64,000 nucleotides of DNA from an uncultured Elusimicrobia bacterium (GTDB lineage Bacteria > Elusimicrobiota > Elusimicrobia > Elusimicrobiales > UBA9959), in the NCBI GenBank assembly GCA_903879915.1, contig CAIRNJ010000055.1:1-64000 (forward strand), written 5' to 3'. The notes under the pieces were generated by a model. That model saw only the letters and a list, made by a program, of their open reading frames with translations. It was not told the DNA's origin and did no database searches. How positions within the stretch are numbered: the first letter of the stretch is position 1; every line of letters begins with the position of its first letter. A program made the translations under genes and the position numbers. This document shows positions 8,719-17,340 of this stretch, piece after piece.

Positions 8719-9726
8719 ATGAAAGGATCGAAGAAAGGGTTCGCGGGCACATTCGCGGCTTTACTGCCGTGGCTGCTGCTCTGCGCCCCGCTGTGCCCGG
8801 GCCGGGCGGCCGCCAGCACCTTCAGCTCCGACTCGGCCGGCACGGCCGGGGTGCAATTCCTTAAGATCGCCTCGGGGGCGCGGGGCGCGGGCCTGGGCGA
8901 GGCCTATTCCGCGTTCGTAGACGACGCCTTCGCGCTGGACTGGAACCCGGCGGGCCTGATAAACATAGAGGCCCAGTCCCTGGTCTTCATGCACGCGCCT
9001 TACCTGGCCGAGACCTACCTGGATTACTTCGCCTACGCCGAGAAGGCCGGCGAGGTTGGGGCCTGGGGCGTGTCCGGCAAGTACATGAATTTCGGCGAGC
9101 TGCGCCATACGGATTCCAGCGGCCTGGACATGGGGGCGTTCACCCCTTACGATATGACCATGAGCGTCGGGCTCGCCTGCTATATCACGGGGTTCAACAA
9201 AGACCCCGACGAGCGTTTCGTGCTGGGCGCCACCGGCAAGTTCGTGCGCTCGAAGATAATTTCCGCCGACAGCACTCTTTCCGCCGATATAGGCCTGCTT
9301 ACCCCGCTGATGCTGGACAAGACCTTCCGCATGGCGCTTACGGCGCAGAACATCATGGGAACGCTGCGCTTCGACAAAGAGGAGACCCAGCTGCCGCTCG
9401 TCCTGCGGCTGGGCAGCCTCATCAGCCTCTCCAAATATCTCAATATTACCGCCGATATCGTGGCGGCGCGCGACTACCTGCCTTACCTGGCCGCCGGCAG
9501 CGAGGCGCGGATCCGCGCCTACGAGGATATGGACCTTTTCCTGCGCGCGGGCTTCAACACGCGCGCGGTGAACGACACTTCCGGCGCCCGCAACGTCACC
9601 TTCGGCGCGGGGCTGCGCTTCAGCAGCTACCGCCTGGATTACGCTTTTTCCCCTTTCGGCGTGCTGGGTTCGGCGCACCGGATCTCTATTTCCATGATCT
9701 TCAGCAGCCCGCAGTACAGGCGCTGA
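8719..9726 (+). CDS. PorV/PorQ-like outer-membrane barrel (UPF0164 family)
   Basis: A 335-residue protein with a long signal peptide ending near GRAAAS. The segment GVQFLKIASGARGAGLGEAYSAFVDDAFALDWNPAGL is the hallmark N-terminus of the PorV/PorQ (UPF0164) family, FadL-like barrels in the outer membrane. The rest alternates in barrel fashion and ends in FSSYRLDYAFSPFGVLGSAHRISISMIF. In Bacteroidetes, PorV shuttles cargo with C-terminal sorting domains to the surface attachment complex. Here the gene directly follows a protein with a FlgD-like C-terminal domain, so a cargo/shuttle pair is plausible. GGGAG lies before the ATG. Confidence 0.85.
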   Translation: MKGSKKGFAGTFAALLPWLLLCAPLCPGRAAASTFSSDSAGTAGVQFLKIASGARGAGLGEAYSAFVDDAFALDWNPAGLINIEAQSLVFMHAPYLAETYLDYFAYAEKAGEVGAWGVSGKYMNFGELRHTDSSGLDMGAFTPYDMTMSVGLACYITGFNKDPDERFVLGATGKFVRSKIISADSTLSADIGLLTPLMLDKTFRMALTAQNIMGTLRFDKEETQLPLVLRLGSLISLSKYLNITADIVAARDYLPYLAAGSEARIRAYEDMDLFLRAGFNTRAVNDTSGARNVTFGAGLRFSSYRLDYAFSPFGVLGSAHRISISMIFSSPQYRR

Positions 9727-9732
9727 GACCGC

Positions 9733-10983
9733 CTACCCCCCGGCCGCGGTCCGGTCCTTCGACGTCAGGGGGAAAGAAATAATAAGCCACGCGGAAGAGA
9801 ATACCAGCCCCAGCGCCGGATAGAAGTTCGGCGTCACGGTCCCCGCCGCCTTGAGCGCGGAAACCCAGGTGGCCGTAAGCCCCTTTGCGAACCGGTAGGT
9901 GAAGGCGTCCGCCACCTGCTTGGCGCGGTAGCGCGTATCGTAGGAGAACGGGATATAAAGCGTCTCCTTGGACGCCCTGAAGATGGAATAGTCCATGCCC
10001 TTGAACAGCAGCAGCGCCGCGGAAGCCACGCCCAGCGCCGGGTAGACGAACAGCAGCAGGCAGGTGACTATATGCACGGCGGGGATGGCCGTGAGTATGC
10101 CGCGCCGCGGTATATAGCGCAGCAGCAGCGGGGTCAGCAGGAACTGCATCGAGAACGAGAAAACGTTCACGTACATCCAGAAATGGCCGAAATAAGCGGT
10201 GCGCTGGTCTTTCAGCGGCATATAGTCCTGCACCAGCTGCGTCCAGCGGAAATCCAGCGCCGTGGCCACTACCTGCGCGGAGAAGATGATGAAAGCGATA
10301 TACAGCACGGTCCGGTTCTCGGCCAGTATGCTCAGGTGCAGGTGGCCTTTTTTGCCGCCGGCCTCGTCCGCCGCCGGCTTGGGCTCCCCGGCGTTGTTGT
10401 AGCCTATCCAGAACAGGACGACGGCCGGGAGGATGACCGCGGCGGCGAAAGCGATAAAGATCTCCGTGCCCAGGCCAACCGCGAACCGGCCCAGCAGGTA
10501 GCCGCCGGCCAGCGATCCCAGCGCTCCCAGCCCGGCCACCGGGCCGTTGAACACCTTCCCCTCCTCGTCCTTCAGCACGCTGTTTATGAAAGACCAGTAC
10601 TGCTCTGAAATGATCACTACGTAAGATTCCTTGAACACCAGCAGCAGGAAGGCCAGCCACCTGCCGGCATGCCCCAGGCCCAGCCAGGCCAGGAAAAAGA
10701 AAGCGGCGCTGCCCAGCATCGAGACGGCCATGGCCTTCTTGGCGCCCGCCGCCGAGAGCAGGCGGCCGTAGCCGTAGATCATGGCGGCCATCATGAACGG
10801 CACGCAGGCTATGGCGTAGGGCTTGGCCCCGGCGCCGTACTGGTCTATGAAAATGGATTCCGCCGGCGAGCGGATGAACTCGTAACCGCAGAACAGGAAA
10901 GAGGCCGAAAGCCCGGCCATAAAAACTGCGCCGGCCACATGCCTGCCCCGTTCGGTCTTAAGCGCGGCTTGAAGTGTGGACAT
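9733..10983 (-). CDS. NTT/ATP-ADP translocase-like membrane carrier
   Basis: A 416-residue protein with about 12 hydrophobic segments. The late segment FRASKETLYIPFSYDTRYRAKQ followed by ADAFTYRFAKG resembles the NTP/NDP exchange (TLC) family and its MFS-like relatives, in which a KE(A/T)LYIP...K...D.F.YR.GK pattern is typical. Substrate is unknown: true nucleotide exchangers are typical of intracellular parasites, but free-living bacteria carry distant homologues of unclear role. It is convergent with the PorV-like gene (6 nt between stops) and transcribed away from the M29 gene region. No Shine-Dalgarno site is obvious at the chosen start. Confidence 0.75.
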   Translation of the reverse strand: MSTLQAALKTERGRHVAGAVFMAGLSASFLFCGYEFIRSPAESIFIDQYGAGAKPYAIACVPFMMAAMIYGYGRLLSAAGAKKAMAVSMLGSAAFFFLAWLGLGHAGRWLAFLLLVFKESYVVIISEQYWSFINSVLKDEEGKVFNGPVAGLGALGSLAGGYLLGRFAVGLGTEIFIAFAAAVILPAVVLFWIGYNNAGEPKPAADEAGGKKGHLHLSILAENRTVLYIAFIIFSAQVVATALDFRWTQLVQDYMPLKDQRTAYFGHFWMYVNVFSFSMQFLLTPLLLRYIPRRGILTAIPAVHIVTCLLLFVYPALGVASAALLLFKGMDYSIFRASKETLYIPFSYDTRYRAKQVADAFTYRFAKGLTATWVSALKAAGTVTPNFYPALGLVFSSAWLIISFPLTSKDRTAAGG

Positions 10984-11034
10984 AGTTGTACCGGCTGAAC
11001 TGCGGATGGCGGACCTTCCGGCGGCCCGGCGCCG

Positions 11035-12237
11035 TCAGCACTTGAACTGGCCTTTCTCGTATAGCGTGAGCTTTTTGCCGCTCTTCAGCGTCGCGGTCAC
11101 TTTCTTGTCTTCGGTGTTTATCAGGTCCCAGTGCACGGCCGAGCTGTTGTAGCCGAGCTTCTCTTTCTTTTCCTTCGTGAGCTTCGAGATGTCGCCCGCG
11201 TAGGTGTCCGAGTAGGAACTGCCGATGGCCACGTGGCAGTTGCCGTATTTGCCGCCATGGTTCTCGTCGAACAGCGTGTCGGCCATGAATTTGTCTATCC
11301 GGGAGAAGCGGCGGTCGGTCAGCGAGTATTCCCCGAGCTGCGCGGCGCCCTTGTCGGTGGCCATGATCTTTTTCACGTACTCTTCGCCTTTTTGGGCGGA
11401 AACCTTCACCGCGCGCCCGTCCTTGAACTCCAGCCGCACGTTCTCCACGTAATTCCCGCCCCGGAAAGCCGGCAGGTTGGCGAAATACACGCCGCGGGTG
11501 CCGCGCCGGTCGGGCGAAGTGAAGATCTCGAACGACGGGAGATTGTGCCCGCTTATCCCGAGGAATTTGCGCCTCTCGCCCATCTTCACCTCAAGGTCCA
11601 TGGAGCGCGACTCCGTGCGGATCACGTCTATGTTCAGGCCGTTAAGCCATTTTTTTATGGCCGTGGAATTTTTATAGACCTCGGCCCATTTTTTGGCCGG
11701 TTTTTTTTCGTCAAGGAAACAGGCTTTGGCTATCTGCCGGGCGTATTCCTTCACGGACATCCTGGCCTGGCGGGCCAGTTCCGCGGTGGGGTAGGTGCAC
11801 AGCGTCCAGCCGAATTTGCCGCGCTCCTCGTTCTTCGTCATGATGTCGCGCAGCGTTTTGCGGGTTATGGCCACCTGCGCCTGGCGCCGGGTGTCTATGC
11901 CTTTAAGGTGCGTCAGCGAAGCCGGCGCGGTTATGTAGATGTTGCCGTTCAGCGCGCCGAACAGCTCCTTCTCCCCCGCCGGCAGGAAGGCGCGCTGTTT
12001 CTCGTCGGAAAATTCGTAGAAGTCGCGCTCCAGCCGGGGGCTGGGCATGAACCGGAAAACCACGTTGCGGCCGGCCTGCACGAGCTTGCGGTGCACCACT
12101 TCTCCGAGCTCCCGGCCTTCCAGGTCGCAGCGCACGAGCACGGTGTCGTACCTGGCGGAGCCGGGGCGGGCCGTGGTCAGTCCCCAGATAAGCGCGTCCG
12201 CGTATTTCTCCAGCTGAACCCTGGTATAAATGCTCAT
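11035..12237 (-). CDS. M29-family aminopeptidase (AmpS/PepS-like)
   Basis: A 400-residue cytoplasmic metallopeptidase of the thermophilic aminopeptidase (M29) family. The expected metal-site landmarks are present in order: SGHNLPSFEIFTSPD (first Glu), KGEEYV (second Glu), a LFDENHGG/NCHVAIGSSY pair and SAVHWDLIN near the C-terminus, providing His, Tyr and Asp ligands. It probably removes N-terminal residues from peptides during turnover. AAGGAG precedes the ATG. It has no signal peptide. Genes on both sides are unrelated, so it is probably monocistronic or in a loose pair with the carrier downstream. Confidence 0.88.
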   Translation of the reverse strand: MSIYTRVQLEKYADALIWGLTTARPGSARYDTVLVRCDLEGRELGEVVHRKLVQAGRNVVFRFMPSPRLERDFYEFSDEKQRAFLPAGEKELFGALNGNIYITAPASLTHLKGIDTRRQAQVAITRKTLRDIMTKNEERGKFGWTLCTYPTAELARQARMSVKEYARQIAKACFLDEKKPAKKWAEVYKNSTAIKKWLNGLNIDVIRTESRSMDLEVKMGERRKFLGISGHNLPSFEIFTSPDRRGTRGVYFANLPAFRGGNYVENVRLEFKDGRAVKVSAQKGEEYVKKIMATDKGAAQLGEYSLTDRRFSRIDKFMADTLFDENHGGKYGNCHVAIGSSYSDTYAGDISKLTKEKKEKLGYNSSAVHWDLINTEDKKVTATLKSGKKLTLYEKGQFKC

Positions 12238-12395
12238 GCCTTTCTCCTTGGCCGCCTTGCCGACCTTTTAATTATATTTTATTTCGCGGGCATTTGGCCC
12301 TTGCCGTATAGGTCCTTTGGCACTTAATAAACACTGTGGTTCAGCTACAATTAAGTATGGACCATCAGGACCTTGCCGTTAGCCGGTTCTCAACT

Positions 12396-13373
12396 ATGAT
12401 AAAACTTATTTCTCTCGCCTCGGTGCTCCTGCTCGCCTCCTCGAACCTCCGGGCGCAGCTCAATGTCTATTACGTGGATGTCGGCCAGGGCGACGCCATT
12501 TATATAGAGCTGCCCAACCATCACAATGTTCTCATAGACGGCGGCCCCTCCGGCGAGCCTATTGCGAAGTTCCTCAAAGAGAAGGGCGTGACCACCATAG
12601 ACCACGTGCTGCTCACCCATCCGCACAGCGACCATTACCGCGGCCTGAAAAAGGTCTTTACTGCTTTCGACGTCAAGAATTATTACGATACCAAGGCCGA
12701 GAACAGGGACGCCCAGGGCGACAACAACCTGCGGGACCTGGCCGCCGCGGAGCCTGGCTGCAAAACCCATTACCCCGAGCCCGGCGAAACGCTGAACTGG
12801 GATTCCAGGGTAACGGTAAAGGTACTGAACTCCTGCTATGAGCCGGTGATAACGCACAACAACGACGAAACCAACGCCTGCTCCCTGGTGATCCGGCTGT
12901 TCTACAACGGCACCGGGCTCCTGTTCATGGGCGACGCCGATGCCGCTGTCGAGAACGCGATGACGAGGATCTTCAAGTCCGGCCTGCAGTCTTACGGGCT
13001 GAAGGTCGGCCACCACGGCTCGCGCTATTCCTCCACCGACGCGTTCCTCGCCCGTGTTCAGCCTAAAGTAGCGGTTATTTCCGTGGGCGTCGACAATGTT
13101 TACGGCCACCCGCATAAAGAGGCCATCGACCGCATCAGGGCGACCGGCGCCAAGATCTTCTACACTACCAGCGGCACCCAGACGCTCTTCATCCCTGCTC
13201 CCAAGAAAGGCGTGGAGCCCGTGCTGCAGGGCCCGGTGCCCTATGACCCGGGCGCCGCCGCGCAGCCTCAGGCCGTCAGGGACGTGGTCTATACCCCCGA
13301 AGTGCAGGCGCCGGTCAGCGTGAACTCGCAGGCGCTGGACCAGCTGACGCAGCAGGCCGCGGACCAGAATTAA
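12396..13373 (+). CDS. Exported ComEC/Rec2-like metallo-beta-lactamase-fold hydrolase
   Basis: The 325-residue protein starts with a signal peptide (IKLISLASVLLLASS...) and continues with the ComEC-type MBL domain: VYYVDVGQGDAIYIELP, VLIDGGPSG, the metal site LTHPHSDHYRG, LLFMGDADA and LKVGHHGSRYSS. This family includes the C-terminal domain of the competence protein ComEC and free-standing exported hydrolases, probably acting on nucleic acid or phosphoester substrates. The tail (about 290-325) is Gln/Pro-rich and non-conserved. An alternative start at 12357 adds 13 residues; it is preceded by TACAAT five bases upstream, the spacing seen at other possible leaderless genes in this window. No membrane channel domain is present, so it is not ComEC itself. 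Confidence 0.85.
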   Translation: MIKLISLASVLLLASSNLRAQLNVYYVDVGQGDAIYIELPNHHNVLIDGGPSGEPIAKFLKEKGVTTIDHVLLTHPHSDHYRGLKKVFTAFDVKNYYDTKAENRDAQGDNNLRDLAAAEPGCKTHYPEPGETLNWDSRVTVKVLNSCYEPVITHNNDETNACSLVIRLFYNGTGLLFMGDADAAVENAMTRIFKSGLQSYGLKVGHHGSRYSSTDAFLARVQPKVAVISVGVDNVYGHPHKEAIDRIRATGAKIFYTTSGTQTLFIPAPKKGVEPVLQGPVPYDPGAAAQPQAVRDVVYTPEVQAPVSVNSQALDQLTQQAADQN

Positions 13374-13389
13374 AGGACCGGGATAAAGC

Positions 13390-13426
13390 AAAAAGGCCGT
13401 CCGCCTGAAAGCGGACGGCCTTTTTT
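13390..13426 (+). terminator. Intrinsic terminator
   Basis: GGCCGTCCGC / GCGGACGGCC forms a 10-bp stem with a short loop, flanked by A5 and T6. It lies 17 nt after the MBL gene and 19 nt from the stop of the convergent cNMP-binding gene, so it can serve both. Confidence 0.93.
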
Positions 13427-13444
13427 GCGGGCCGGGACAGTGAA

Positions 13445-13903
13445 TTACTGCTGCTGGTTCAGCTCGAATCTCCTGGCGGCGGCAAGGCTTTTCATGTAGG
13501 CCACAAAATCCGGGTTCCCTTTGGCCACCTCGTTGAAATGCTCGGCGAGCAGCACGAAAACCTTGGAATCCTCCTCGCAGTCTATGGTAGCGGTCCGGGG
13601 CGCTCTATCCAGCAGCGCCATCTCGCCGAAGAAATCGCCGGAACTGAGCGAGGCTACCTTATGATTAGAACTGAAAATACCTTTTTTAATGCTGACGTTC
13701 AGCTTCCCGGAATAGACCAGGTAGAACGCGTCCCCCGGCCCGCCCTGTTTGCATATTTTTTCGCCTTTCTTGTACTCGAAGAGCATTACGAACGCGAAGA
13801 TCTTCTCGAGCAGCCCCACGGTCATCTGGCTGAAAAAGTTGACCTTGCGGGCCATGTTCGTGAATTCCGCGATATCCGCGTCGGTAGCGTTGAGTCTTTT
13901 CAT
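13445..13903 (-). CDS. Stand-alone cyclic-nucleotide-binding domain protein
   Basis: A 152-residue protein consisting of a leader helix and one cNMP-binding (Crp-type) domain. The phosphate-binding cassette is clear: KICKQGGPGDAFYLVYSGKL, then SGDFFGEMALLDRAPRTATI with the conserved Glu and Arg that hold cAMP or cGMP in family members. There is no helix-turn-helix and no channel or kinase domain, so it is probably a cytoplasmic ligand sensor that acts through a partner protein. AGGGGAT lies just before the ATG. Upstream is the L,D-transpeptidase-like gene, 32 nt away on the same strand. Confidence 0.88.
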   Translation of the reverse strand: MKRLNATDADIAEFTNMARKVNFFSQMTVGLLEKIFAFVMLFEYKKGEKICKQGGPGDAFYLVYSGKLNVSIKKGIFSSNHKVASLSSGDFFGEMALLDRAPRTATIDCEEDSKVFVLLAEHFNEVAKGNPDFVAYMKSLAAARRFELNQQQ

Positions 13904-13935
13904 AATCCCCTAGCGGATATTTTACCTTATTATTA

Positions 13936-14967
13936 CTAAAATTTCGCAGGCGGCGGCCCGGCCGGGCCGGCGGAGAGGTCCGGCAGTTCCCGCACCTCCA
14001 GCTGCACGCGGCGGCCCAGCGCGGCCTGCCCCGCCACGAACTCGTTGAATACGGCCAGGCAGCCCGGGCGCAGCTTCACGCAGCCGCTGGTGTCCCTGAA
14101 GCGGAAATCCTCTAATTCCGCCCTGCCGGCGAACGCGGGATCGGCGCGCTTTCCCGCGTCCTCCCATCTGTCCGTATGTACGGCCCAGCCCGAGCGCCCG
14201 TAAGGCCCGTAATAATAGCGCGGGTTATGCGCCAGCTGCGCCTCCAGCCTGGCCCGCTCTTCCGGCTTTAGAACCTTGGGACGCAGCTCCAGGAAAGGCC
14301 GGCCCTCGCCCTGCGTGCCCGCCTGGTACTCTTCCGCCCAGGTCATGTCCACCGGCACAACGCGCACGTCGGCGGGATACCAGTGCTTCCAGACGGAGGA
14401 AAAGAACGGCTTGGGCTTTCCGTCCGGGTTCGCCGTGGCGGCGAGCACGGCCTCTTCGCCCTTGAGGTCCTCCGGCTTGCCGAGCAGGGTTATCTGGTAA
14501 CGGTCGGGGGTAATATTGCGCAGGTCATAGACCCCGGGAACGGTGATCCCGTTCATAACGTCAGCGGGAGCGTAATAAATGGTGGTCCCGCCTATCACGC
14601 CCTTCAGCGTGCCGGGGAGCTGCCGCGCGTAAGTAGCGCCCCTGCCCAGCGCCTCGCACTGGTAAACGCCCGGCCGGCTGCCGCCCTCCAGCTCGAAGCT
14701 CAGCACCCCGGCGTTGGAGCGGTCGGCCGGCAGCAGCAGCAGCGCGCGGGAGAGCCTTTCGCCCTTCAGCCCTTCCATATTATTTAGCCCGAGGGTCTTG
14801 AGCTTGCCGCGCAGTTCCGCGGTAAGCAGGTCCAGGGCGGGCCGGTCATAGGGTATCTGAAAAGAAGGGAGCAGGGTTACAGCGCTGAGCGCGTCTTTCT
14901 TCCCGGCCCCGGCCGCAGCGCAGGACGGAAAAATTAAAAACACAGCGAGGAGTTTTAAAAGTCTCAT
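13936..14967 (-). CDS. L,D-transpeptidase (YkuD)-like lipoprotein
   Basis: A 343-residue protein with a lipoprotein-type signal (LAVFLIFPSC, candidate lipidated Cys16). The C-terminal third contains the YkuD signature in recognisable form: YYGPYGRSGWAVHTDRW supplies the conserved His, and DTSGCVKLRPGCL the Ser-Gly-Cys-(V/I) catalytic motif. L,D-transpeptidases make 3-3 crosslinks or attach proteins to peptidoglycan in the periplasm. The N-terminal 200 residues are unrecognised. A -10-like TATTAT ends seven bases before the ATG with no Shine-Dalgarno site. The call rests on the SGC motif and its upstream His, so it is good but not certain. Confidence 0.72.
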   Translation of the reverse strand: MRLLKLLAVFLIFPSCAAAGAGKKDALSAVTLLPSFQIPYDRPALDLLTAELRGKLKTLGLNNMEGLKGERLSRALLLLPADRSNAGVLSFELEGGSRPGVYQCEALGRGATYARQLPGTLKGVIGGTTIYYAPADVMNGITVPGVYDLRNITPDRYQITLLGKPEDLKGEEAVLAATANPDGKPKPFFSSVWKHWYPADVRVVPVDMTWAEEYQAGTQGEGRPFLELRPKVLKPEERARLEAQLAHNPRYYYGPYGRSGWAVHTDRWEDAGKRADPAFAGRAELEDFRFRDTSGCVKLRPGCLAVFNEFVAGQAALGRRVQLEVRELPDLSAGPAGPPPAKF

Positions 14968-15111
14968 TGCCGATATAATACAATAACTTGCCCCGCACTT
15001 TGAACTTCTCCCTCCCGCCGGGGGAAAAGAAAGAACCCGCGAAATCCCGTTTATAAGGGCCGCAGGTTCGAAAATATTCTAGCAGAAATATAACGGTTGT
15101 CAAGACCCAAT

Positions 15112-16911
15112 TCAGTCCCCGTGCAGCTCCGACCAGCGGAGGAAAAGCGCCTCTACTTTGGCCAGCGCGGCGTCCAGTTTTTTATGGCGCGCGGCCAGTT
15201 CTTCCGAGTTGGTGGCTATGGCGGGGTCCTCCAGGGCCAGGCGTGCCCTGGCGGCCTGGTTCTCGGCGGTCTGCATTTCGGATTCCAGCTTGCGTATGGC
15301 GGCCTTGAACTCCCTGGTCTCTTTGGCCGAAGGCCCCTGCGCGGCGGCCGCCTCAGGGGCTGGCGCGCTGGCGGCCTCGAGCCGAGCTTCCTCCATCCGG
15401 TTCTCCCACTGCGAAAGGTCGGCGAAGAACCCGGCGTTGCCCCTGCCGTCCAGCGCCAGCAGCCTGCGGCTGACGCGCTCCAGCAGGTAGCGGTCGTGCG
15501 TGACCAGCACCAGCGCGCCGGGGAACTCGCACATGCTTTCCTCCAGCACCTCCAGCGACTGCAGGTCAAGGTCGTTGGTGGGCTCGTCCAGGAGCAGCAC
15601 GTCGGCGGGCTCCAGCATGAAGCCGGCTATCAGCACGCGGGCCTGCTCGCCGCCCGACAGCAGCCTGAGCGGCATCTCCAGCTGCTCGGCCCGGAAAAGG
15701 AAGCGGGTGGCCCAGCCTTTGACGTGGATGGCCGCGCCTTTGTAGAACACGTGCTCGCCGTGGCCGCACAGCGCCTGTTTAAGCGTATGGTCGAGGTTGA
15801 GCTTCGCGCGGTGCTGGTCGAACACGGCCACGCGCAGGCCGTCGGCCCGCTTTAGCGTGCCGGAATCCGGCGCCAGCTGCCCGGCCAGCATCCTGAGCAG
15901 GGTGGTCTTGCCCGAGCCGTTGCCGCCCAGCAGGCCCAATTTTTCGCCGGGCCCCAGCGTAAGGTCCAGCGGCCCGAACAGCTTGCGTCCGCCCAGGCTT
16001 TTTGAGATATTCACGGCGTGGATAAGGCGGTTGGCCTGGCGGTCCCCGGCGGTGAAATCCAGGCTGGCGGTGCGGTTCTGGGCGTTGTGGTACTCCAGCT
16101 CGGAAAGCTCCTTTATCCATTCGCCCGCCCTGTCTATATGGGCTTTCTGCTTGGTGGTACGGGCCCTGGCGCCCCTGCGCAGCCAGGCTATTTCCGTGCG
16201 CACTATATTGCGCACTGACTCTTCACGCGACGCCTGCGCGTCGAAAAAAGATTCCCGGTTCTCCAGGAACTTGCTGTAATTGCCCACGCTGTTGAAATAG
16301 CCTTCCGGATAGCGCTTGTTGAGCTCTATCACGCGGTTGGTGACGCGCTCAAGGAAGCGGCGGTCGTGCGTGACCACCAGGAAAGGGAATTTATAGTCAG
16401 TAATGAAGTTTTCCAGCCACAGCACGCCTTCGATGTCCAGGTGGTTGGTGGGCTCGTCCAGCAGCAGCAGGTCGGGCTCGCGCACGGTGGCCGCCAATAT
16501 AGCCAGGCGCTTGCGCCAGCCGCCGGAAAGCACGTTCACGCCCTGCGCGGGGTCGGCGAAGCCCGCGGCGGCCAGCCCCGCACTGGCGCGCCGGTCTATC
16601 TCGTAATCTTCCAGGCCCAGGCCGTCCAGGGCTTTCACTATCTCTCCGCGCACCGTCCAGCCTTCGGCGGCGTCGGTAAAACTATCCTGCTGCGCCAGGT
16701 AGCCCAGCCGCAGGCCGCGCCTTGGCGTGACCGCGCCCGAGTCCTGCGTTTCCGCCCCGGCCAGAATTTTAAGCAGCGTGGATTTGCCGGCCCCGTTGGG
16801 GCCGATAAGCCCCGTCCGCTCGCCTTCTTCCAGGCCGAACGACAGCCCCTCGAACAAAGGGCGCGAGCCGAAGCTTTTGGAAAGGTCCTGACAACTGAGC
16901 AGTATGGCCAT
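15112..16911 (-). CDS. ABC-F family ATPase (Uup-like)
   Basis: A 599-residue soluble protein with two ABC ATPase domains and no membrane segment. Domain 1 has Walker A GPNGAGKST, signature LSGGWRKR and Walker B LLLLDEPTNHLD. Domain 2 has GGNGSGKTT, LLSGGEQAR and VLLLDEPTNDLD. Between them is the linker characteristic of ABC-F proteins, and the C-terminus has a charged coiled coil (about 520-599) as in Uup. ABC-F proteins act on ribosomes, rescuing stalled translation or, for Uup, working with branched DNA and ribosome assembly. It follows a small membrane protein gene by 48 nt. Which ABC-F subfamily it belongs to needs a tree. Confidence 0.92.
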   Translation of the reverse strand: MAILLSCQDLSKSFGSRPLFEGLSFGLEEGERTGLIGPNGAGKSTLLKILAGAETQDSGAVTPRRGLRLGYLAQQDSFTDAAEGWTVRGEIVKALDGLGLEDYEIDRRASAGLAAAGFADPAQGVNVLSGGWRKRLAILAATVREPDLLLLDEPTNHLDIEGVLWLENFITDYKFPFLVVTHDRRFLERVTNRVIELNKRYPEGYFNSVGNYSKFLENRESFFDAQASREESVRNIVRTEIAWLRRGARARTTKQKAHIDRAGEWIKELSELEYHNAQNRTASLDFTAGDRQANRLIHAVNISKSLGGRKLFGPLDLTLGPGEKLGLLGGNGSGKTTLLRMLAGQLAPDSGTLKRADGLRVAVFDQHRAKLNLDHTLKQALCGHGEHVFYKGAAIHVKGWATRFLFRAEQLEMPLRLLSGGEQARVLIAGFMLEPADVLLLDEPTNDLDLQSLEVLEESMCEFPGALVLVTHDRYLLERVSRRLLALDGRGNAGFFADLSQWENRMEEARLEAASAPAPEAAAAQGPSAKETREFKAAIRKLESEMQTAENQAARARLALEDPAIATNSEELAARHKKLDAALAKVEALFLRWSELHGD

Positions 16912-16959
16912 AGGGGTAAGAGGTAAAGGGGATCTGTTCCGGCCGGGAACGGCGGACCG

Positions 16960-17235
16960 CTAAATTCTGTCGCGGTAATAATGCCAGGCCATGACCCCGG
17001 CGCCGATAAGGATTATATAAGGCGTTTTAGTGACAAAATACGGGAAGATCATCAGCACAACGCCCGTGCCTAAAGTAGTAAAGTCGCTGTTCCTTTTCCC
17101 GGCCCTGAAATAAAAATAGCCTATGGTGGAAAAGGCTATGCCGGCCAGCAGCGCCCATACGGTAAATCCGAACATCCCGTCCGAGCCGCCGCCGGCAGCC
17201 AGGTTAGTAAAAGCTTCCTTCTGCAGCTCGTTCAT
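16960..17235 (-). CDS. Small three-helix membrane protein (91 aa)
   Basis: Three hydrophobic segments are visible: about 20-42 (GFTVWALLAGIAFSTIGYFYF), 52-68 (TLGTGVVLMIFPYFV) and 72-86. The pattern SxIGYFYFRAGK...GxxLMIFPYFV is shared with small conserved inner-membrane proteins often labelled, without strong evidence, as amino acid transport proteins. Function is unknown. TAGAAT ends six bases before the ATG and there is no Shine-Dalgarno site, so its transcript may be leaderless. It sits between the LuxC/LuxE operon and the ABC-F gene on the same strand. Confidence 0.7.
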   Translation of the reverse strand: MNELQKEAFTNLAAGGGSDGMFGFTVWALLAGIAFSTIGYFYFRAGKRNSDFTTLGTGVVLMIFPYFVTKTPYIILIGAGVMAWHYYRDRI

Positions 17236-17340
17236 ACAGTGATTCTACCAAATTCGACGGCTGCGCCCGGTGCGGGGGCCGGGTTAGCAAAACGCGGGGT
17301 CGGGCACACCGTGCCCGACCCTCATCGCCCTGTATGTAAA

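Noticed and set aside
15035-15090. A tRNA-like GCAGGTTCGAAAAT segment near 15060-15080
   Set aside because: It resembles a T-arm, but no acceptor, D or anticodon stem can be drawn around it.
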